DNA of 64,000 nt from Atopsyche davidsoni (Eukaryota > Arthropoda > Insecta > Trichoptera > Hydrobiosidae): assembly GCA_022113835.1 (NCBI GenBank), contig JAILWY010000005.1, positions 9,442,501 through 9,506,500 of the forward strand, read 5' to 3'. The notes below the pieces were generated by a model. It ran no database searches. It had not been told where the DNA came from and saw only the letters and a program-made list of their open reading frames with translations. This document shows, one piece after another, positions 11,717 to 24,141 of this stretch (position 1 is the first letter of the stretch; every line of letters begins with the position of its first letter). The position numbers and the translations under genes are program-made.

Positions 11717-14700
11717 CATGCAATCAGCTGCTCTCATTGTAAACTAAATACAAATTTGTTTTTATAATTATCAACTCATAAAATTGATAGAAAATAATTA
11801 CTATTTTCTCTTTTGTTTACTTAAAAATATCAAAAGGTCCGTTTTTTTTTAATAATTATACAAAATAATTTTTAAAACCGTTGTTTGTCTTTTGCCTTTG
11901 CCTGTTTGTCTTTACACGAACTTGGTAACTTTACAAATACCGACCCTGCCCGAGCCCTCTGAATAATCCATAGTATAACCTCGCGAGCTTGTAACAATAA
12001 ATTACAGCACCTTGTTCAAAGGTTTGCTCGCGTTTAAAATAATAATAATAATTGAAACAATGGTGAATTCTCTTTCATTACAATTCATATTTCTACCTGG
12101 GCTTGATTGCACAAACATTCCAAGCAGTTCGTCAAAAAATAATGGGAGTGGTTTATTTTGACTCGTCACCCGAATTTCACCAGCCGCAGTTCACCGGTCG
12201 CAACGAAAATGAAAGGCGAACTTGAAGAAAAAAAGTGCAGTGGGAGGAGAAAGCTTACGTGGATGCGGAATTTACGCCAGTGGCTAGAAGTTGGCCGAAT
12301 TAGTGAGATTCTCCCAATTCTGTTACTTGTGCATTATGAAGTAGTGGACTAGGAATTATTGTGGAGGGATGTGCTCTGGAAGTACCTTGTCGAGGTGGGG
12401 GGGCTCCTGCTATGGTTTCTGTAGCTTGCTGCAGAAGAAAGGATTATATATTTATGCTTTTCCTTCCAATATAAAACTGTCGTGTAAAAAGACCCGAGGA
12501 CACACTACACTATTTTTTTCTAAGAAAACCATGCATAAATTTATTCTCAGTGAAATGGTCGCCAACCTCCTCTGAGGAGAAGCACCCGAAGAAGAAGACC
12601 CAGGATATAAATGTATTCGATGAAATTTTCAACAACCTCATGTGAGGAGAGGAACCAGATGAAACGTAAAATTATTCCCTGGTATGCATTTAGTGTAAAT
12701 GTCATTTGATTAGTTTGAAATTTTACTAGTAAAATGACATTACTTGTCAAAACCGACACATAGACTTATAACAAGTATTGTTGAATAGACAATTCTTACT
12801 GCGATTACTATGGAGTGCGAGTAGAATAAAAGCGTGAACTGCGGGTGCTGGATTACGGATGATGGAGTGAGTTCCTCTCCTCGGGTGTTTTTCCTCGGTG
12901 CGGTAGTTTGTTGTTTGCCGCCGCCACTGTTTTCTCGGCGGCTCCGTATACAAAATGAAATGGCGCGATTGGTCGGAGCGGCGCAGTGGCGGGGAACAAT
13001 TTAATAAACCGGGGGCGATCCCGAAATAGCAGGTGTCTCGCTACTACTCTAACTGCTGTCGGATGACGTAAAAATTAAATTTAAATTATATTTGGGGCCC
13101 CCCTCCGCGCAAATATGGGGACGGGCTCCCCTCTTTCCTATCAAAATGCATATTTTCGCACCTCGTTTGGATATGCTGGTATTTTTTATCAGTTCGCTTC
13201 CCTAAATGTTATTTTATCCCGAAATTGGATACATATTTTAGAGCCCCTGGCAATACTTCAGATTTCTTGGATTTTTTGTAGCGGCTAATTACTTGTAAAG
13301 GGATTTTTTTGCACGATACCAAAAAGTTTGTTTATACATTATTTTTATAAAGAATTTATAAATTTCCCTGTGCAAACTCAACTCTCGTTATTTAAACTGA
13401 TATTTTTTTTTACTCTGTACAGCATGCTTAATTTTCATATTAATAAAATAAATCAATATGCAATATTTAAATATTTTGAATTATATTTTATTTTTAAAGA
13501 AAAAAGGTTGCAATTTTATTTATTATATTACAGTGGAGTAAATATATTTTTTTAATTCATATTATTGTAATTATTATTTTTAATTTGCAAGTCACTGTTA
13601 CACTTTTTAGAATTTGAGCACGTGTTTTTATAAATTAAAACTTCACACCTACCACCCTACTAAATATTTTACAAAACTTTTTCCGCATACATACTTAACA
13701 CGATCCACATTATTTATTCAATGTTAATATCATTAAAGTTGCAAAAATAAAATATCATAGCAGCTTTTATATTTTTTTGAAAATATGTCACTTGCGGGTT
13801 GATACACTTTTTTTAAATCCTTGATCATTGATTAATATTGTGAACGGGTTCAAATGAAGTCTGAATAGCCGATTCATGAATACTGGATATAATTGAATGC
13901 ATCTCCCCGCCGCGCGCCGCCCCTGAAGGTATTGAGGCCGTCATCTTGCAGGAATATTTCGCATGTTTTTCAGGAGCAGGAATAAGATATTCAATGTCGG
14001 CGCTCCGCCGCCGCTTCGCTACTTTTTATGCAAAAAAATAGAGCAAACGGGAACATTTTATTCGCAGGCAACCACGAGCCGCCCCGCCCCGCCTCGCCCA
14101 GTGGCGGCCCGTCGAGGAAGCGCTTTCTTTTTCACTTTTAGAAAACCTCAAGGGTGCAACACTTTTACTATATCTTTTATACCCTCATGAATGGTATGAA
14201 TGACCAACGAGGTATATTTTTGGAAAACCGATAAAAGCCTTTAATATCATAAACACTTATTTTATTCATTTGTAAAATGCACATTTTTGCCCATTTTGTA
14301 TTACTGCTACTTTTATTAACAAATCCTATAAGTTGTGTCTGCGAATAAGCATACTAGTTATGAGTAATCAATCACACATCTGAAATACTTACTATCATTT
14401 TTATCTTTTACACAATTTTTTGTAACGTTATTTATTTTCACAATCACCATTAAAATAATAAATGTTTAAAATTTTAAATATCCTAAAATGTTTTTCGATT
14501 GTATGCGTTTTAAAAGGTATTTCAACCGCCATTTCTCCATTGTTCAAACTACTTTCCTTTCAAAACATAGCTCCGTTTACTAAAATAGAGCCTGTAACCT
14601 ATTTCATTTTCGTCTCGCTACGTCAGGGGTCGGCAAAGCAGGACACCTGTACAGCTTCACCGTGCCTTTTTGTTTTGCATAATTGAATTTATAAGCAATT

Positions 14701-17700
14701 CCCATCGAAATCACCCGCGAGCAGGGTAGGGGGCTCACCTGCAATACGATTTCCACCCCTGCCCGATACTTTTTGTCTATTATTCTTTCAGAATTGTACA
14801 AATAAGAAGAAAATAAATTTTGACACAACGCTGTTGGAATTGATGAGCCTGCGCTGCAATTTCTATTCTTCTTAGTTATAGTCTATTTAATAGAAAAATA
14901 AAAAAAAATCAAATAACTGCATTTAATTATAAATTCTGAAAAACTTATAACAGTCGACAGTAATAAAGATATAGTGAAATACATCACATAGGTTGACTAT
15001 GGTAGATAAATGGTATATGATAAATGGTATAGATAAATGGTATTTATCAAATTGATTATCAGCAATTCGAACTATATATGATAAATAATATATTTTTTAT
15101 AATAAATTAATCTAATAAAATATGTTTAAGTCTGTTAGTCATTGCTTGCGTAAACCAATTTATTGATAAAATATTTTAAAGTAAAGGTAATTTTAATTTA
15201 TCTCTCGAGTTCACCCCTGACCCGCGTGAGCCCTGACGACGCCCCGGTGGCCAGAACTCATATTTCAGGGTCGTATTCAATTGGAAAACCCTCCCTTGGT
15301 TATGTCGAACTGGGGATGAATTCAAGCCCCGAGATATATACGTGGAGCCTTATTATTTTATAATATTCATACATGCTAAAACTCAAATAAAACCTCTCCC
15401 GTGGCCGAGCACACCGGGGCGCTAACAATCAACTTTCAGGATACGCAGCGAATCATTCGTGGAATGGGTGCTTTTCTGACACAAAAATATACATCTGAAT
15501 TTCGTAGAATGATTAAAGTCTTTTTTATCGTTTGTCTACGAGCGAGAGACAAACAAGCTTAGATAATCTGAGAATAAGAAGTCTATAACCACACGTGTAA
15601 AGAAAACCACTAAGGGAAAGATATGCACGGTTTGCTACGTTTCCAGTGCTTACCGTACGTATAAAAATTTAAAAGTAAAAAAATCAATTACATATAAGCC
15701 TATTTCCTGTATTCAATAATCAACATATATTTGACTTATAAAATCATGCACTTGACGATAAATATATATATAATTCAATTGTCAATTAAGGCACGAGGCT
15801 TTACTAATAGAAAATAATTACTGCACAGTTGAAAATATCTTTTCGGGAATTATTCCTTTGTTTGTTTTATTTTATCAATAAATTTAATGAAATCCATATG
15901 TTCACGTGTCGAACGTTAGAGCGGAATATCTTACAGGTAACAAAAAATAACTCAACGGAAACCTACGCCGCGTATCGATATAAAATAAGGTATGAGCTGA
16001 TCGTTAATAAATATTTATGGAGGTACTGTACCTCGGCCGGTCAGATTGCCAGGCCGGATCTCGGCAATAACACATCCCGGGCCGCCGGCTGTCCGGGCGA
16101 ACCGATAATAAACATCGATGAATATGTACACTAGTGGTAATGCGGTACAGGGTGCCCAGAAGCTGTGAATAATCACGTGCTTTTCTTATGTTTTCCACAA
16201 CTTGTTTCAGTTACAGCCTGAAATCGTCGTCAGTATGACAACAAACAGAAAATACGAGGTGCCTGAAAGTTGGGACTGATTGCATGCTTTCCACAACTTG
16301 TTTCAATTAAATTAAAAAAATTATGCTATGAATATATTCAAAAGTGATGTAATAAGATGGAGGCAGCCTGAATATTGTGACTAGTTAGTGTTTTTTTTAC
16401 TTATTTGAATTGGAGCCGTCGTCAGTATAAAACAAACTATATATTTTATCCCTCGACTTTTATAGTGGTCACCTGAAAATTGAAACTAATTACATGGTTT
16501 TCATATGATGAACAAACCGTACAGTTTGTCACTTATTTTTTTTATTGACATAAGTTCAAACACAGTGTAAAGATATGCAAACTGCCTGTAAACTGTAACT
16601 AATAACGTATTAGTTTTTTTCTAAACTTGTTACATCTGGACCTTTCAGTCATCATCAACTCGCTTCAATAGGAGCTTTGGTCAACACTATATATTTAATT
16701 GCTTGACTTTTCAATGGTGAGCATGTGTAAAAATGGTAACTTATTTGACAATAAATGTAAAATTCAACAAATATCAGGCACAATATATTTTCAGCGCAGC
16801 AATCGTCTGGTACAATGTATATCTAGTACGATCTATCTGGAACGACATATTTCTGACACAGTACATGTCTAGCAAGGCACACGTCTGATACGTTTATTGT
16901 CTGGCAATGTGAAGAAACCATAGATGTTATTTTTACAAGATTTAGTTTACAGTGGATATAAATATACTCGGCGGTGATATAAAGTAATTGAAGATACCTT
17001 TACTAAATTTTGCGTTGTTTGTAATGGTTGTCGTTAATTCAAAACGAGTGAAATTTCCATAGGCGATGATTGGTGGAGCAATTTCTGAGTTGAAGAAATT
17101 CACGACCGTTTTATATTATGTAATAAAATTCTGCAAATGGAGGGGGGAGCTTACAACAGGACAAAGGAAAAAAATAAAATTCAAGGGTCGTATGCCAGGG
17201 GCGGGAGTTATCTTCGAGGTACACCGAACACAATTCATCGTGATGGGTCACCTTTATATCGCTATATACACGCCGAGCATAGTGAGCACCAAAAACCTAA
17301 AAATATATTTAGGGTACTTTAGAATGTATACATACTGCAATGGAAGCACTTATATACAAGTCTAAATTGTGGACCAGCGCCAAGCTCAAAGGGAAAAGAA
17401 AACCCTCCGAGAAAAATCTTTACAGTGCAACCTTTCTGTGCCTTTCATGTGTGTAACAACTTCAATAAAAAAATCTGTATCGAGACGCATTTGCATCTAA
17501 TATATTCAAATGCTCTTGCTAATAGTACATGCTTATAAGTCCGCTTGATCTCCTGAGCACAAGCTTACTCTCAAAAATGTAGTTAACACTCGAGTAACGG
17601 AGCTGTGATGTTATCATACTTGATAATAATCCAAATACACGGAACAGCGCGTAATAAAGTAAAACGTATAATACATTACAACAACCTAAACTTCTAGCCT

Positions 17701-20700
17701 CGAATCGGTAAAAAGTAGACGGTGAATTTCTCAGCAGACAGTACCTGCGAAGGAGGTGTGTCTAACGAATTCACAACGAGATTATCACTATTAAAAATAA
17801 CGACACAAGATGGCGTCCGAGCAAATGAAACCTTCCTAATGATAAACAGTGTTCCTTATTATACAAGGCGGGGTCGGGTCACGCGCGGTCCGCATTAGGG
17901 AGATAATAAAAACGGAGCCTTAAATGTCGGGCCAATTAGTACGTGGAAGGGACGCTCGTCTCGCATTACAGGCCATCCCTTGCTCCTGAAACGGCTTCTT
18001 CCCGAGACTTCAGGACGCTTCTCCGGCACGCAACGCATGAGTACAGACTCGCTGCGGGCCGGGGGCTCAACACTTGCGCCCTTGCTTAAATTAATATCGC
18101 CGGGTAGCTTCCTTATGTTTCTTGAAAGGTTATAGTTATACTTGCTGAACTATCCGGACTTTGACTGTTATCAAGATAAATATTAATAAAGTTTAAAGCT
18201 AACTTTGGTTATTTGAGAATACGAATAGGATATATACAAAATTAATTTTCTCACATCGAACAAAACAATCAGGATTGTTATATCGAGGTTGATGTTATTT
18301 GATGTTCACAATCGCATGGTACTGTTGCCCAGAGCTACAGCTGTTATCGATGACGTAGACCAGAAGCCTAACTAGCCCACGCGACTCCCTAATAAGGCTT
18401 TCATTTCCAACGGTAACCTGCCGGGGCTGCGGGGCTGCGGGGCTGCGGGGCTGCGGGGCTGCGGGGCGCGGCCGTAACGGGGCCCCGCGATCAATGGGTC
18501 CCCTGGAACCGCGGCCCGCGGGCCCTCGCCCCAGCCGGCCATTGTCTGCCTTATATGGACCCCTCGTGGAATAATCAATGCCAGATATGCCCAAACGAGT
18601 TCAGGTCAGGTTGGCACATTCACGAACGCTCGAGATTCATGGCATCATCTTATCATAAAATTATAAACAAAGTGTTATAAATATTATGTATCGAAAAAAA
18701 AATATTGGAAAACGTTGTAATAAATATCAAATTTTAGTAATTAATCACATCTAATTGGGTGGTTAACGACCTGCAGAGCATTTTGAATAATGGTCCATCG
18801 ACACAAAGTTGTTTGAAAATTCCAGTTATAATTAAATCATCGGTTGTTTTATTTTCGCAAATTCGGGTTACTTTATTTAGCCTTATTTTAATTAATTCGT
18901 GGGATTTATAAGACGTCAATTAATTTCTAGCTGATGCAGACTTGACAAATTATCACCCTGACGTATTGAGCTACGTCGAGTAATTTAAACGAATTTTCAT
19001 CTTCCCGGCGTTATTAAATAGGCTTTCGCTTTATTAGCGGGTGCTTGTGTAAATATGAAACTTGCCAGATTACGGGAGAGCTTTTAGCAACAGTGGCGTG
19101 CCAGGACTTGGCGGCGCAGCAAGCCTCAGCGTTGTTTTTATGTTGAATACTTATGATTATTTTTTGGCTTTGATTTTTTACTTATTAATTTTTTAATAAA
19201 TCTCCGCACAGAAAACATCAATCGAAAATGAATAAATGGGTAGAAGCAATCATAGATAGCTGCAACTGACTTGTTGCGTTTTCGGTAAATGCTTTTTATA
19301 TACAATCCTTCTTTGATACACAATACGCTATTTTTACATACTATAAAATAATACTCAGTGCTTGCACAAAAAAAAATTGAATACTACATCGATTCGCATG
19401 TTTACTCATACAGGCTCATTTCCTTTTAGACATCTCAAATGTAACCCAACGTTGATAATGGTGTTAAGAGATACGTGTCAACTATGATTACTCAATTTAT
19501 TTTATAACAGCCTTTTTTATCATGAGAAGTTAGTAAAGCAAGAAATATATTGCGGAAAGGAACACATCTCCGCCGGAAATATGATTAATATTTTAATTAA
19601 AAGAATATTATATTGGGATTATTTTAGTCAAAAATATTTATTGAATAATATGATTCATTAGTTTTGCTGTAAACGTACAGCGTGGTATAAATCTAAATAA
19701 ATAAAATAATGTGTAATGCTTAAGCCCGGCTGCTCCACGCGCGCGAGCAGCGAGGCTTCCATAAATAATTGGAAATTACATCTAAAACGAAGCTTTTTAC
19801 TTGCAATCAGGCTCCGATATAACGGGAGGCTGGCCAGAGGTAAAAATGTATTAGGGGAAACGAAGAATAACGGTAAAGGGATGGAACGGGGTTGTCGCCG
19901 AGGTTTCCGGTATTTTATATAAAAAAGCCAACCTGCTGCTATCATGGCTGATAACTCATATATCATCAAAATATAGTGATATAAGATACAGAAATTGAAC
20001 TTGCTTGATATCATCTATATTCGGGATAAAATGGGCGTAAGAGTGTAAAATGCAAATTTAAAAAAAGCTTTTGTCCAAAAATCCTTTCTTTTAAAATATT
20101 TTTATGTAGGTTTTTAAGCATTTAATTTTATTCTTTAATTTCGCATGCCACTGCTCATCTTCCTGACTCTCCCTGTGACACCTATTCATATTGAGTATAG
20201 CAGTTTTCATATCCAAAGTCACATTAGTTTAAATTGGCTAGATCACTGGGCCGAATCCTACCTGCATCTCGATATCTATTTTCCTCATCATTTCTTGCGT
20301 AAAAAATGAAGTTGCCAAACCGATAGCGTGTTTGAAATAAAAACATATCTTATAATAATTTCAATGGGTGCTTCGACAACCAGATGAAATGTTATTGTAT
20401 CTAATTAGGCGCAATTGGGTCACATATTCAAATCGGTCCTCAGACTTTGAATCCACGCGTCCCAGAGCACGACTGCTTAATTCGCGCTTAATAACCGAGT
20501 CGCGTCGTGTGACACCAGCCCTGGCGGGGGCAGCCCTGGCCGAGCAGGTGAGGCAGGCGAGGCAGGTGAGGAGCAGACAGAAGGGTTCATTAGTTTGTCA
20601 TTCGCGAGTCCGTACGTGAGGCAATCTCGCCCCAGGGGTCTCCCATCTTTGCTGAAACACTCCTGTCTAAATTATAATTTCCAACGTGAGCCGGATCTAG

Positions 20701-23700
20701 TCGATCCCCGGTCAACTGATGGTAGTTAATTGAAAAGCTCACCCCACCACACTTAACAATCACTTGAAAAACGTATTTCACCGATAAATGAGATGTTTGA
20801 TATTTGATATGTGAATATGTTTCAAATTATGTTATTAAGTCTTGTTGAGGGACAAGGCATTTGAATGGTGAAGATCCATTATTATAATTATAAAAAGTAA
20901 CTTTGTATTTTTGTCTTCACTTTTGAGTTTATTGAAATTATCAGTTTCTATCAGTTTAGTCATGCATCTGATGATGACCCGGTCATTGGGTCGAAACTAG
21001 TTATGCAAATAATTTCAATAAACTCAAAAGTGAAGACAAAAATACAAAGTTACTTTTTATAATTATATTTTATTAAGCTCTGCTAGCGTAGAACTATACT
21101 CTCGCATATATTTATTCAACACCACGGAGAGAGAAGTATCAGGACTCTTTGTTTGATATTCATAAGTACGTCTTAACTCACAAATTACTATTGTTACATT
21201 AGTTACATGTTACACTCTAAAAATAATTCAAAATGTACGTAAAATGAAAAAGTTGCATGTCGTTTGATTGGAATTTTCGTTTTGCTTTTAGGTGCAAAGA
21301 GGCCTGATGTATTTTTGATGTATTGAAAATCATAATTTGATTGGAGTTATATAATAATGAAAATTCACTGGACGTTTCGTTTTATCAGACTAACTCAAAT
21401 GTTTGAAAATTAACATTGAAAAACGTGTACTAAATTTCAGAGTTTGTGTAAAGAATAAGAAAGAAAATATTTACTTTGAAAACTAAAATTTTGCACCAAA
21501 ATATTACCAATTTATCGAAATAGCGACCGACTCTCTTTTTTGTGTATAGAAGGAAGCAGATATTCAGATGGCATGTAACATTCTACCAATTCTCTTATAT
21601 ATTTAGTGGGAAAATGGTTGACGACTCCTCTACGACGGCTTGATTTGTGAGGGGAGAAATAAACGAACGTCTCGAAAATGACATCTGTCGAAAAATAATC
21701 TCATTTTTCACAGTGCTATATAATATTAAGGTATTGATTTTCCTTGCCCGTCCGATTGTGCTTAAAAAAGATTTCATAAAGTATGTGTGAAGTAAATTGC
21801 GAATCGGAACGAAAATTGATTTCCCAACGTGAAAAAATGACAAATCTTCAAGTGCACTGTAGAAAAACAAAACCTATATTTTGTCTGGAATAATTGTAGA
21901 ATAACGATTTGGGATTCACCCAAACGTGCAAGTTACCAATCAAAACTTTTAACTTTCAAAGGATCGGCGAATGGCCAGGGGGCGAAGCCTCGGCGGTCAG
22001 GGCTCCTGTGTCAATATTGGCAGCAGCTCGGGCGTCTCATTTCCTGCTATGGACCCCCGGGGGCACGCAAATAGTCCAGCCAGTCATCGTGCCCCCCGAG
22101 CCCGACTGTATATCACACATTTGAAATGAACATGACGACAAATAGCAAATTATTTCAATAACAAAACCTAGTGTTTTCACTTTAAATTTTCAAAACCAAT
22201 GACTGACAAATTGGATACCTACCTGTTCGTGTAAAAATTATAAATAAAATTTACCTAAAATCGTGATCGATCTTTCTTTCATTTTTATTACTTATTTTCT
22301 CTGCGGTTATTTATTGATAAATTCACCCCCGAATAAAATAATAATTTGCCCATCACAATGACTGGTCAACAGTACCGCTCTCGGTTACGAATATTATTGA
22401 GGCTGGAATTGACAGTATTCCCCTGTGTGATTCCAGCTGAAAGAGTACGAGTTGTCTGAGGTGTTTCACCACGCGGCGGACGACAAGAGCTACGAGGTCC
22501 TCAAGCTGGAGCAGCCCGGGCTGGCTGCCAACACCATCGACGTCCTGGACGGCAACAATGCCCTGTCGCTGGCCATCGAGGAGGAGAGGGCCGAGCAGGA
22601 GAGGCACGACCCCCCGCGCCCCCCGCCGCGCGACCCCCTCGCCTCCGCCCCCCCCGCCATCCTGGCCAAGGACGGCACCAACGGGACCACACCTGAAAAC
22701 AGATACTATGCTGTGTAAGTACCCTAGCACTACCCTGAACGGCACTCCACTGCAATAAAGACTACACGCCTGAAAAACATATTAGAAAAGGGAAAATAAC
22801 CATTTTGTGTAAGAGTGCGTACATGAAGGTTCGTTTTACTAAAATGGGCCAATAATTTAAATGAAGTTTTTAATTTTATGTTAGTATCATCCCTGCAATT
22901 CAAAGAATGAATTATTGTTTCAATTCAATGTCAAATCTCCCCAATATAGATACTTGCACATTCAAAGATGTTGTTATACCATAAAATTTGGTTTGAAGAG
23001 TCTTGAAGTCAAGTAAAGAAATAATAATAGTCGTTTTAAGAATAATACCTTGTGACTTCTAATTCTTATTATCGTGTAAGTCATTTCACTCCTTGAAAAT
23101 TATTCTAGCACTGGAGTCGAAATGTCATTTACTGAAATGCGACTCGATACCCAAGAAACATGCTCTTTAGCTATTATTGAATAGCAATTTTGTTTCTAGA
23201 ACGAGCATTGATATCAACAGCACTGCAGAGCCCCGGGAAGCCAACGAGGTCCCACGAGGAGACAAAGCGGCTATTCTTGACAGCATAGCGCGCTCCTACA
23301 GAGATCGAGCACGCAAACACCAGCCGCGAAAGCACCATCACAAGAAGATGCGTAAGTCTTAGAAAATATAATATTATGTATTGACACATAAAATGTCAAT
23401 ATAAATCATCCTCAGTCAAACTGAAACAGTCTATACAATATTATGTATCGACACATAAAATGTCAATATAAATCATCCTCAGTCAAACTGAAACAGTCTA
23501 TACAATATTATGTATCGACACATAAAATGTCAATATAAATCATCCTCAGTCAAACTGAAACAGACTTGCACTCAATTATATATGATGAAAGACTCGAATA
23601 CACACTTAATGTTGTTCAACAATCTCATTCAATAAGTTTTTAATATTATTTCCATTTGCTCTTATACTATTTCTTCATCTGGCAGAAGCATTCACAATCA

Positions 23701-23973
23701 ATGTTCTGACTCGGTAGTCAGTAGCCTTGAAGTGGCCTGAAAATTTAAGCAGCCAGGTTCATTTGTCATATTGCAGGTCCAGCGCGCGATTGCCGTGTGT
23801 CAGCGTGGGGGGAATGGTCTGCATGCTCGCGTACATGCGGTATTGGAGAGTCCCGCCGCCAGCGCCGCGTGCTACGTCCTGCTCGCCGAGCTGGTCGAGC
23901 TTGCCCACCCCTGCTCGAGACCCGCTGGTGCGGCTCCGCCCGCGACTGTCCCAAGGGATACTTCAACTGGTAG
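10046..23973 (+). CDS. mspo: M-spondin (mindin-type) extracellular matrix protein, 3' part
   Basis: Five exons with consistent phase: 10046-10150, 10595-10774, 22437-22714, 23200-23351 and 23777-23973, giving 303 residues and a TAG stop at 23971. The first two exons encode the C-terminal half of a Spondin_N domain (PSPDWFVGIDSFDLC, then DAGTDNGFTFTAPNWP, then the closing RLPPIATFQFLK). Exons 3-4 form a linker rich in Pro, acidic and basic residues, with two N-glycosylation sequons (NGT, NST) and a His/Lys/Arg cluster (RKHHHKKMR). The last exon is one thrombospondin type-1 repeat with WGEW, six cysteines and an RTCG turn, ending DCPKGYFNW. Spondin_N plus a single TSP1 is the M-spondin/mindin arrangement (F-spondin has more TSP1 repeats). 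These proteins are secreted matrix components, known at muscle attachment sites and in innate immunity. The signal peptide and N-terminal half of Spondin_N were not found and may lie before position 1. The TSP1 frame is not the longest open frame there, so simple ORF calling misses it. Confidence 0.88.
11651..11713. repeat. (TA)n microsatellite
   Basis: About 63 bases of uninterrupted TA dinucleotide inside the large M-spondin intron. Confidence 0.95.
12158..12640 (+). mobile_element. Degraded 3' end of a LINE (non-LTR retrotransposon)
   Basis: A short frame reads ELEEKKCSGRRKLTWMRNLR, then QWLE. This resembles the basic GRRR-SWLRNLR-W tail that ends many insect LINE reverse-transcriptase proteins. 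Further on (about 12553-12590), GTCGCCAACCTC plus TGAGGAGA resembles the usual C-terminal VANL and stop with the GAAGAAG-rich 3' end. A diverged copy of that end is repeated at about 12625-12660. No complete open frame remains. Family assignment is from memory of the tail motif only. Confidence 0.5.
16150..16750. repeat. Degenerate tandem array of about 110-160-bp units
   Basis: Related blocks recur four to five times. One block carries GTCGTCAGTAT followed by AACAAAC (near 16227, 16420 and, weaker, 16648). The other carries GCCTGAAA-TTG-GACTAATTA and a TTTTC-ACTTGTTTCA tail (near 16180, 16260, 16370, 16475 and 16590). Units are heavily diverged and unequal in length. There is no coding capacity. 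Confidence 0.5.
16800..16912. repeat. Short degenerate tandem repeat, about 16-18-bp period
   Basis: Seven or so imperfect units begin with TCTGG, TCTAG or TCTGA and continue with a (G/A)TAC-like stretch (TCTGGTACAATGTATA, TCTAGTACGATCTA, TCTGGAACGACATAT and so on). It lies directly after the longer-period array. Confidence 0.55.
18419..18470. repeat. 8-bp tandem repeat (GGGGCTGC)n in a GC island
   Basis: About six copies of an 8-base unit. The island around it (18360-18560) is very GC-rich. Open frames on both strands here are products of the repeat (runs such as SPAAPQPR), not evidence of a gene. Confidence 0.85.
20883..21067. mobile_element. Foldback MITE with 59-bp perfect inverted repeats
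   Basis: Positions 20883-20941 and 21009-21067 are exact reverse complements over 59 bases, around a 67-base spacer. The spacer has its own small inverted repeat (GACCCGGTCATTGGGTC) followed by CGAAACTAGT. The same architecture, with a related spacer, recurs at other sites in this window. No open reading frame of note. Confidence 0.8.
23370..23564. repeat. 67-bp tandem repeat, about 2.9 copies
   Basis: Three nearly identical units start at 23370, 23437 and 23504 (AATATTATGTAT(T/C)GACAC and onward). The third stops just short of completion. The array begins 18 bases after the splice donor of M-spondin exon 4 and lies wholly in the last intron. Confidence 0.92.
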
Positions 23974-24135
23974 ACACTAGGTACTGCACTGCCGACTGCC
24001 ACCCAAAGGAGAAAATATGTACTCATTGAGTATACATCAGCAGGAAGAAAATTCTAAGAAATCGGGCTAGAGATTGATAACAGCATCACCATTATCAACG
24101 CAGAATCTATGTAAGAACAAAATATGAGATGAAAA

Positions 24136-24141
24136 AATAAA
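24136..24141 (+). terminator. Polyadenylation signal candidate of M-spondin
   Basis: AATAAA lies 163 bases after the M-spondin stop codon. It is the first canonical hexamer I see downstream on this strand. Confidence 0.5.

Larger units (their letters stand above)
10775..22436 (+). other. Large M-spondin intron with GC-rich islands and repeats
   Basis: This 11.7-kb intron separates the end of Spondin_N from the linker. No further exon was supported. GC-rich islands stand out near 12840-13030, 13900-14120, 15200-15330, 16020-16110, 17860-18080, 18360-18560, 19720-19910, 20440-20560 and 21960-22110. Also present are a (TA)n tract, a LINE 3' remnant, degenerate tandem repeats and a perfect 59-bp palindrome, listed separately. 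Long introns with GC or conserved islands are common in developmentally regulated insect genes. Confidence 0.55.

Noticed and set aside
14624..14761. Possible hAT element (CAGGGGTCGGCAAAG at one end, CCACCCCTG at the other)
   Set aside because: The tips resemble hAT ends, but the 8-base flanks (CGCTACGT and CCCGATAC) do not match, so an intact insertion is not supported.
18295..18594. Proline/alanine-rich minus-strand ORFs
   Set aside because: They are generated by an 8-bp GC repeat and have no start context, splice partner or family match.
22353..22755. Long minus-strand and alternative-frame ORFs across the third M-spondin exon
   Set aside because: They are shadows of the GC-rich real exon on the plus strand, which continues the spondin protein in phase on both sides.
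23727..24029. 100-codon plus-strand ORF over the last M-spondin exon
   Set aside because: It is in the wrong frame. The spliced frame gives a six-cysteine TSP1 repeat and its own stop at 23971.
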